DNA of 44,219 bases, from contig NZ_FMWO01000042.1 of the NCBI RefSeq assembly GCF_900103035.1, forward strand, positions 1-44,219. Direction: 5' to 3'. The notes under the pieces were generated by a model. It was not told the DNA's origin. It did not search any database and was given only the letters and a program-made list of their open reading frames with translations. The stretch comes from Nitrosomonas mobilis (GTDB lineage Bacteria; Pseudomonadota; Gammaproteobacteria; Burkholderiales; Nitrosomonadaceae). Below, piece after piece: positions 36,612-44,219 of this stretch (position 1 is its first letter; every line of letters begins with the position of its first letter). The translations under genes and the position numbers were made by a program.

Positions 36612-37312
36612 AAATGCCCCGCAGGATTTCTTGGCTGGGCGATACGACGCTGCAGTACATTGGCAACTTCATCAATAAAGCTCTCAAAGCGCGTTGCCAA
36701 TTGGCTCGTTTCGCTGGCATAACGATTGTAGGCGATTACAGCAGGAATGGCAGCAAAAAGTCCCATTGCCGTTGCGATCAGCGCCTCGGCAATGCCAGGC
36801 GCAACGTGTGCAATGGTCGCCTGTGCGATATTGGATAATTCGCGAAAAGCATTCATGATGCCCCACACTGTTCCAAACAGGCCGATATAGGGGCTGACTG
36901 AGCCGACGGTGGCGAGAAATGGCAGATGTGATTCTAGCTTATCCATTTCGCGTTGATAAACCGCGCGCATTGCGCCACGGGTGCTGTCCATGATGATCCC
37001 AGCCTCCACGCCGGGTTGATGTTTGGTAAATTCGCGAAACCCTGCTTCAAAAATACGTTCCATGCTGCCCACAGTCTCGCGACCGCCAGCAGCATGCTGG
37101 TAGAGCGCATTCAAATCAGCGCCTCGCCAGAAGGCATTTTCGAATTCATCTGTTTGTCTGGTTGCCTGCCGTATTGCAAACAATTTGCGAAAAATAAACC
37201 ACCAGGAAAAAAAGGAAGCCACGAGCAAAAGTAGCATGACCAGCTGCACGGGCAAGCTTGCGCTGCTAATCAGGTAAAATAAAGATAAATCGTTGGTAAC
37301 AGTTGAGTTCAT
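36608..37312 (-). CDS. tolQ: Tol-Pal proton channel subunit TolQ
   Basis: ExbB/TolQ-family membrane protein, 234 residues with three membrane segments (near residues 15-38, 138-160 and 175-195). Conserved features are ATVGSVSPYIGLFGTVWGIM and EALIATAMGLFAAIPAVIAYN. TolQ with TolR forms the motor of the Tol-Pal system. The gene overlaps the end of ybgC by four bases (ATGA). Confidence 0.96.
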   Translation of the reverse strand: MNSTVTNDLSLFYLISSASLPVQLVMLLLLVASFFSWWFIFRKLFAIRQATRQTDEFENAFWRGADLNALYQHAAGGRETVGSMERIFEAGFREFTKHQPGVEAGIIMDSTRGAMRAVYQREMDKLESHLPFLATVGSVSPYIGLFGTVWGIMNAFRELSNIAQATIAHVAPGIAEALIATAMGLFAAIPAVIAYNRYASETSQLATRFESFIDEVANVLQRRIAQPRNPAGHL

Positions 37313-37719
37313 GATGATGTTTTCTCAATTTTTTGGCGAAGTGGTAGCGGAACACTGATTGGTCTTAATGTTTCGGCGCCTACACATACCACGTGGACAG
37401 TTGCGCTGACCAATAAGCCATCCTCCCTTAATACTTTCTGTTGCAGGGTAATCCGGCTTCGCCCTATTTCAGATACCTGCACAGTTACCTGCAGCAGATC
37501 GTCCAACAGGGCTGGCTTAAAATATTCAATATTGAGTGAGCGAACCAGAAATATCATTTTATGCGAGTGAATCATTCCATCCACTTCAAAACCCAGTTCA
37601 CGCAACCATTCATATCGGGCGCGTTCCATGAAGTTCAGGTAGGTCGCGTGATACACCACGCCGCCGGTATCGGTGTCCTGGTAATAAACGCGCACAGGGT
37701 AGTTGAATGCTGTATCCAT
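37309..37719 (-). CDS. ybgC: Acyl-CoA thioesterase YbgC
   Basis: Hotdog-fold thioesterase that heads the tol-pal operon. 136 residues with the 4HBT motif VYYQDTDTGGVVYHATYLNFMERARY, where the first Asp is catalytic. I chose the ATG at 37719 because it gives the family's usual length with the hotdog domain at the N-terminus. Longer starts at 37818 and 37995 would add 33-92 residues without family support, and the -10 of the promoter lies at 37817-37822. The start chosen lacks a clear ribosome binding site. Confidence 0.88.
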   Translation of the reverse strand: MDTAFNYPVRVYYQDTDTGGVVYHATYLNFMERARYEWLRELGFEVDGMIHSHKMIFLVRSLNIEYFKPALLDDLLQVTVQVSEIGRSRITLQQKVLREDGLLVSATVHVVCVGAETLRPISVPLPLRQKIEKTSS

Positions 37720-37816
37720 ATCGGAAAATATAAAATCTGAGTAGACGAGTTGGTCGAACAAAAAACCGGATGGTTTGTGAGAGTGACTTAAAGTATATTT
37801 TTTAAGATAGGAGGTC

Positions 37817-37845
37817 ATTGTACAGCGAGACCCTTGTCCCAACAA
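37817..37845 (-). promoter_or_regulatory. Probable promoter of the ybgC-tol-pal operon
   Basis: On the minus strand TTGTTG (37845-37840), a 17-base spacer, then TACAAT (37822-37817). The -10 matches at five of six positions and the -35 at three. It would start transcription near 37810, about 90 bases before the ybgC ATG, and excludes the two longer ybgC starts. Confidence 0.45.
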
Positions 37846-37911
37846 TGATCTCGTTTTCGTGTTAATTTTTTTGTAACCACTTGGATTAGATCCAGTAATG
37901 ATGAGGTTTTT

Positions 37912-39777
37912 ATGCTTTCGATTCGTAATCTTTCTTTTCTTCAAAGTGGCATTCCATTGCTGCGTGAAATCAATCTGCAGGTTTTTGCGAATCAACGAGT
38001 TGGGTTGGTCGGTAGAAATGGATGTGGTAAATCTACCTTGTTTCGGTTAATCCGTGGAGAGATTACGCCAGACCAGGGTGAAGTGTCGTTGCAGAAAAAT
38101 AAGACACTTGCTTTTGTCGAGCAGGAGATTGTTAGCTCTGCGCAAACCGCGCTGGCTTTTACGCTGGAAGGGGATACGGAATGGCAGCAATTACAATCTG
38201 TGTTAGAGAGCAATACGCATGACGTGGACTGGTTTGCCGCTCAGCATCGATTTGAAGAAATTGATGGCTACGGTGTGCCAGCACGTGCGGCTCAGCTATT
38301 AAATGGCCTGGGTTTTTCGCAAGTCGAGTTGGATCAGCCTGTTAGCAGTTTTTCCGGCGGATGGCGTATGCGGCTCAATTTGGCAAGGGCTCTGATGCGA
38401 CGTGCCGATCTACTACTGCTGGATGAGCCGACAAATCATCTTGATTTGGAGGCGATTGTATGGCTGGAAGAATATCTTGCACGTTACCCTGGAAGTTTGA
38501 TCGTTGTTTCGCATGATCGTGAATTTCTGAATGCATGTATCAATCAGGTGGCCTATATGCAGGATGGTGTAATCGATACTTACAGTGGCAACTACGATAA
38601 ATTTGAGCGTGCGTTGGTTGAGAGAATAAATCAGCAGGATCAGGCTTTTCAGCAACAGCAGCAACAGATCGCACACATGGAAGATTTTGTGCGGCGATTT
38701 CGTGCCAAGGCAACTAAGGCAAAACAGGCACAGAGTCGGCTTAAGGCTCTGGAGCGTTTGGTAAGAATTGCTCCTGCTCGCGGCAAGAGTGATCACTATC
38801 AATTTAAAATCGAAGCACCGGAACGCGGCCCGGATTTGTTGATACAGGCTGAAAGTGCTGGTTTCGGATATAGTGATCAATTGATATTTGACCAGATCAA
38901 CCTTTCTCTGCGCACAGGTGCGCGTGTGGCGCTGATAGGGCCTAATGGTGCGGGCAAGTCAACACTGATCAAGCTTTTAATCGGTGAGCTCAAGCCGACA
39001 ATTGGGCAAATACATATTAATTCCGATATTCGTGTTGGCTATTTTGCCCAGCATCAGTTGGAATATCTGGATGGTAATAAAACCCCTTTGCAGCATATGC
39101 AGAAAATTGCTCCTGGTGAAACAGAATTAGTATTAAGAAATTTTCTGGGGCGCTTCGGTCTAGCGGGAAATGATGAAGATCGACCCGTTGCAACTTTTTC
39201 TGGGGGAGAAAAAAGCCGACTGGCATTAGCTCTGATTGCTTACCAGAAACCACATATTCTGCTGCTGGATGAGCCGACCAATCACCTTGATATGGAAATG
39301 CGCGATTTATTGACTTTTGCTTTGGAAGAATACCCAGGTGCGGTGGTGTTGGTATCGCACGATCGAAGCTTGATTAAAGCAGTTGCTGATGAACTTTGGC
39401 TGGTTGCGGATGGATCTGCAAAAATGTTCGAGGGTGATTTGGAAGAATATAAAAAATGGATTGAAAAAAAACGAATGTCAAAAACAGAGCGGACAAAACT
39501 TAATATGTCGGCGGGAGACAGATCTTCATTATCAGCAATCAAGCCGAATCCGAGTAAAAAATTTCTGGCCACAAAGCAAGCAAAGCTGGAAATGTCAATT
39601 GCATCTCTTCAAACTGAGCTGGATGTTATCAATAATTGCTTGATGGATAGCTCGACATATATCAATTTGACGCAAAAAGAAATACAGACTCTGGATCAAA
39701 ATCGTTGTATTTTAGAAGAAAAAATTAAGGAATCAGAAGAAGAATGGCTTGAACTACTAATGCGGATAGAAGCATAA
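37912..39777 (+). CDS. ABC-F family ATPase (YheS/Uup-like)
   Basis: Soluble protein with two ABC domains in one chain, 621 residues, of the ABC-F group that acts on ribosomes. The first domain has GRNGCGKST (about residues 34-42), FSGGWRMRL and LLLLDEPTNHLD. The second has GPNGAGKST, FSGGEKSRL and LLLDEPTNHLD. A charged interdomain linker (about residues 240-290, rich in Gln and Lys) is present. The C-terminal 90 residues look like a coiled coil. No membrane segments. The exact subgroup is not assigned. Divergent from the tol operon. Confidence 0.92.
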   Translation: MLSIRNLSFLQSGIPLLREINLQVFANQRVGLVGRNGCGKSTLFRLIRGEITPDQGEVSLQKNKTLAFVEQEIVSSAQTALAFTLEGDTEWQQLQSVLESNTHDVDWFAAQHRFEEIDGYGVPARAAQLLNGLGFSQVELDQPVSSFSGGWRMRLNLARALMRRADLLLLDEPTNHLDLEAIVWLEEYLARYPGSLIVVSHDREFLNACINQVAYMQDGVIDTYSGNYDKFERALVERINQQDQAFQQQQQQIAHMEDFVRRFRAKATKAKQAQSRLKALERLVRIAPARGKSDHYQFKIEAPERGPDLLIQAESAGFGYSDQLIFDQINLSLRTGARVALIGPNGAGKSTLIKLLIGELKPTIGQIHINSDIRVGYFAQHQLEYLDGNKTPLQHMQKIAPGETELVLRNFLGRFGLAGNDEDRPVATFSGGEKSRLALALIAYQKPHILLLDEPTNHLDMEMRDLLTFALEEYPGAVVLVSHDRSLIKAVADELWLVADGSAKMFEGDLEEYKKWIEKKRMSKTERTKLNMSAGDRSSLSAIKPNPSKKFLATKQAKLEMSIASLQTELDVINNCLMDSSTYINLTQKEIQTLDQNRCILEEKIKESEEEWLELLMRIEA

Positions 39778-41042
<1,265 letters not shown>

Positions 41043-41113
41043 TCTGGTAAATTTCTGTGCTGTGGTAGGGTGATTGATGTCACGGTACCAGGAAAAGTAT
41101 GAGGAAAAAATGA

Positions 41114-41145
41114 CCAGCTGGTTTCAAGGGATTGAGGCCAGCTGG
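41114..41145 (+). other. Hairpin between amoC and amoA
   Basis: CCAGCTGG occurs at 41114-41121 and 41138-41145. Each copy is itself a palindrome, and the two can pair as a stem around a 16-base loop. There is no T tract, so it is more likely an mRNA stability or processing element, as proposed for amoC-amoA spacers in nitrifiers, than a terminator. Confidence 0.45.
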
Positions 41146-41216
41146 ACACGGGAGTGGTACTTTATTGATATAGATAGAGGGATCGTCATGTTGCTACACT
41201 TAATATTACAAGCTAA

Positions 41217-42145
<929 letters not shown>

Positions 42146-42146
<1 letters not shown>

Positions 42147-43408
42147 TGAATATCAAAAAACTATACAAGCATAGCGTAATGGGGCTTTACGGTGCGGCCT
42201 ATGCGGTAGCTGCACTGACCATGACTGTGGCACTCGACGTCTCAACAGTAGCGGCACATGGTGAGCGTTCACAAGAGCCATTCCTGAGGATGCGTACGGT
42301 GCAATGGTACGATGTCAAATGGAGTCCGGAAACCGTCAAGGTAAATGAGCATGCGAGAATAGAAGGTAAATTTCATTTGGCTGCAGACTGGCCACGGGCT
42401 GCTTCCAAACCGGAGCGTGCATTTCTGAACGTAGGTAGCCCGAGTCCAGTTTTTGTTCGGCTTAGCACCAAACTTAATGGGCACCCATGGTTCATTTCTG
42501 GACCGTTGCAAATTGGACGTGACTATGAGTTCGAAGTTAATCTGAGAGCACGTATTCCTGGTCGCCATCATGTCCATTCCATGTTGAATGTAGAAGGAGC
42601 GGGCCCAATTGCTGGACCAGGTGCATGGATGAACATCACGGGAAGTTGGGATGATTTTACCAATCCACTCAAATTGCTGACGGGTGAAACCATTGATTCG
42701 GAAACATTCAACCATACCAACGGCCTCTTCTGGCACGTATTATGGATATCATTGGGTGTTTTCTGGATTGGTGTATTTACTATTCGTCCTATGTTCCTCC
42801 CGCGTAGCCGGGTATTGCTGGCATATGGTGATGACCTGTTGCGTGATCCGGTGGATACCAAGATTGCATGGGTGATGGTCGTGGTGACGCTAGGTTTGGT
42901 ATGGGGTGGTTATCGCTACACGGAAAACAAACACCCCTACACTGTGCCGATTCAAGCGGGCGAATCCAAGGTTGCGCCATTACCGGTAGCGCCTAATCCG
43001 GTTGCCATTACTATAACGGATGCCAACTATGACGTACCAGGTCGTGCGTTGCGCGTTTCAATGGAAGTAACCAACAACGGCGATAGCGCGATTGAGTTCG
43101 GTGAATTCACCACAGCAGGTATCCGTTTTATTAACTCTGTTGGACGTAAAACACTGGATCCAAATTATCCACGTGAATTAACGGCGATTGGATTGTCATT
43201 TGATGACGAAACACCGATTCAGCCAGGTGAAACCAGAGAAATGAAAATGGAAGCCAAAGATGCACTATGGGAAATTCAGCGCCTGATGGCACTGTTGGGT
43301 GACCCGGAAAGCCGATTTGGTGGACTGTTGATGGCTTGGGATGAAGAAGGAAATCGGCATATCACCAGTATTGCTGGTCCTGTAATTCCGGTCTTCACCA
43401 AACTCTAA
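42146..43408 (+). CDS. amoB: Ammonia monooxygenase subunit B
   Basis: Largely periplasmic subunit, 420 residues. The signal peptide ends VAAHGE, which leaves His38 at the mature N-terminus, the position of the amino-terminal copper ligand of PmoB. His142 and His144 (HHVH) match its other two ligands. Two membrane segments near residues 190-212 and 235-255 separate the two cupredoxin-like domains. The ATG overlaps the amoA stop (TAATG). A terminator follows the stop. Confidence 0.97.
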
Positions 43409-43436
43409 GCAACACTAGAGTTAAGTTAATTGCCAC

Positions 43437-43484
43437 AAACCGGTACATCGCTGTCGTTAGGCAGGAGGTGTACCGGTTTTTTTA
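43437..43484 (+). terminator. Rho-independent terminator after amoB
   Basis: Ten-base perfect stem, AAACCGGTAC (43437-43446) with GTACCGGTTT (43470-43479), and a T run (43477-43483). It lies 28 bases after the amoB stop and marks the main end of the amoCAB transcript. The next gene then needs read-through or its own promoter. Confidence 0.88.
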
Positions 43485-43628
43485 TTAAAAAAACAAAGAA
43501 CGAAATACCCTAAAATCTGTCAAAGGTACTGTTGTATCCATGAAATGGCAGTTAAGTATGGGTGTGGCGATCAAACAGATTGAGAGAGATTCGCCATAAA
43601 TAAATTAAAAGTTTGGGGAGGGTTGACC

Positions 43629-44204
43629 ATGGTGAGGCGATCAATACAAACAGTTTTAGTGTGTTGTGGACTGATTGGTGCTGTTAGCGCAAGTAATGTA
43701 CAGGCACATGGAGCGGTACCATTGGAAGAAGACGTCTGTGTTCGTCAAATTGGTGAAAATATGGTGCATCTGAGTGCGTATCAACCGCAGCATGATCAGA
43801 CGGGACAATATTGCACAGAAATACCGATCGCGGGGGAGACGTATCTGGTGATAGATCTGATTGATCCGGCACTAAGAAATATGCCGGTTAGCCTGAAAGT
43901 TTATCGCGGAGCGACTCCGGAAGGTGAGACGATTGCCCAAGTGAATGCGGATTATTATCCAAATGGTGTGATTAACGGTTTGGAAAGACTGGATCAGGGG
44001 TTATATTCATTGTTGGTAACTGCAGAAGGAGTGCCACCTTTGAATTACCACTACCAGTTACGAGTGGAGATGGTGGATTACGCAAAAATGGCGCGTCAGG
44101 CGGTTGGGCCGGCGATAGTACTATTAGTGTTGTCCTGGCTTATCTTTAAACTGGTACAGTCCGGACGAATCAGCAAATGGTTCCGTACCCGTAAAAATAG
44201 ATAA
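43629..44204 (+). CDS. AmoD/AmoE-family periplasmic membrane-anchored protein
   Basis: A 191-residue protein of the orf4/orf5 type that follows amoCAB in betaproteobacterial nitrifiers. The signal peptide ends NVQAHGAVP, so the mature protein may begin His-Gly like AmoB. A periplasmic domain follows with two conserved cysteines (DVCVRQIGENMVHLSAYQP and QYCTEIP), then one C-terminal membrane segment and a basic tail. It relates to PmoD, a copper-binding protein of methanotrophs. Position would make it amoE (orf4), but orf4 and orf5 look alike and I did not separate them. I chose the ATG at 43629, after GGGGAGGG, over a TTG two codons earlier. Confidence 0.85.
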   Translation: MVRRSIQTVLVCCGLIGAVSASNVQAHGAVPLEEDVCVRQIGENMVHLSAYQPQHDQTGQYCTEIPIAGETYLVIDLIDPALRNMPVSLKVYRGATPEGETIAQVNADYYPNGVINGLERLDQGLYSLLVTAEGVPPLNYHYQLRVEMVDYAKMARQAVGPAIVLLVLSWLIFKLVQSGRISKWFRTRKNR

Positions 44205-44207
44205 TAG

Positions 44208-44219
44208 ATGAAAATCCAT
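44208..44219 (+). CDS. Possible start of the next gene (cut by the window)
   Basis: An ATG three bases after the previous stop opens MKIH and runs off the window. The tight spacing and the usual order of nitrifier amo clusters suggest a second AmoD/AmoE-type gene. Four codons cannot prove it. Confidence 0.3.

Noticed and set aside
37720..37995. N-terminally extended YbgC
   Set aside because: The extra residues do not fit the family, and a likely promoter lies within this stretch.

Overview
The window is from a betaproteobacterial ammonia oxidiser, almost certainly a Nitrosomonas. It carries hydroxylamine oxidoreductase (hao), its partner haoB and cytochrome c554 (cycA) at the left edge, and the ammonia monooxygenase operon amoC-amoA-amoB at the right edge. 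The assignment rests on recognising these protein families from memory; no database search was run.

Layout. 1-3732: hao (its first few codons lie outside the window), haoB and cycA, closed by a hairpin; the cycB gene that often follows cycA is absent. 3733-6377: a terminator-like hairpin, an unassigned AT-rich membrane protein gene, a DEAD-box RNA helicase and a tRNA-Arg(CCU) on the minus strand. 6378-7990: a decayed stretch with a frameshifted IS1595-type transposase remnant. 7991-18585: a flagellar rod/hook/ring cluster, flgBCDEFGHIJ then flgKL. A sigma-54-type promoter precedes flgB and a sigma-28-type promoter precedes flgK. 18612-20604 (minus): a small secreted protein and a two-gene FetAB-like ABC exporter. 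20812-26466: a heavy-metal-type RND efflux operon (outer membrane factor, adaptor, pump) with an inverted repeat at its probable promoter. 26467-29140: an orphan methyltransferase and a second transposase remnant. 29141-32553: housekeeping genes tsaD, plsY, folB, queC and queE. 32639-37845 (minus): a complete Tol-Pal operon, ybgC-tolQ-tolR-tolA-tolB-pal-cpoB. 37912-39777: an ABC-F ATPase. 40227-44219: amoC, amoA, amoB, a terminator, an AmoD/AmoE-family gene and the likely first codons of one more gene.

How it works together. AmoCAB oxidises ammonia to hydroxylamine in the membrane. HAO oxidises hydroxylamine in the periplasm and passes electrons to c554. Both ends of the energy pathway therefore lie within 44 kb, separated by motility, envelope and tRNA-modification genes. 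I found no CRISPR array, prophage or new multi-gene defence system. The most unusual points are a hydrophobic 30-residue N-terminal extension on AmoA with its own strong ribosome binding site, a sigma-54/sigma-28 split of the flagellar cluster with tandem repeats at enhancer distance, a membrane protein with two matching half-motifs beside the hao cluster, and an RND pump that fits neither the divalent-metal nor the copper signature.
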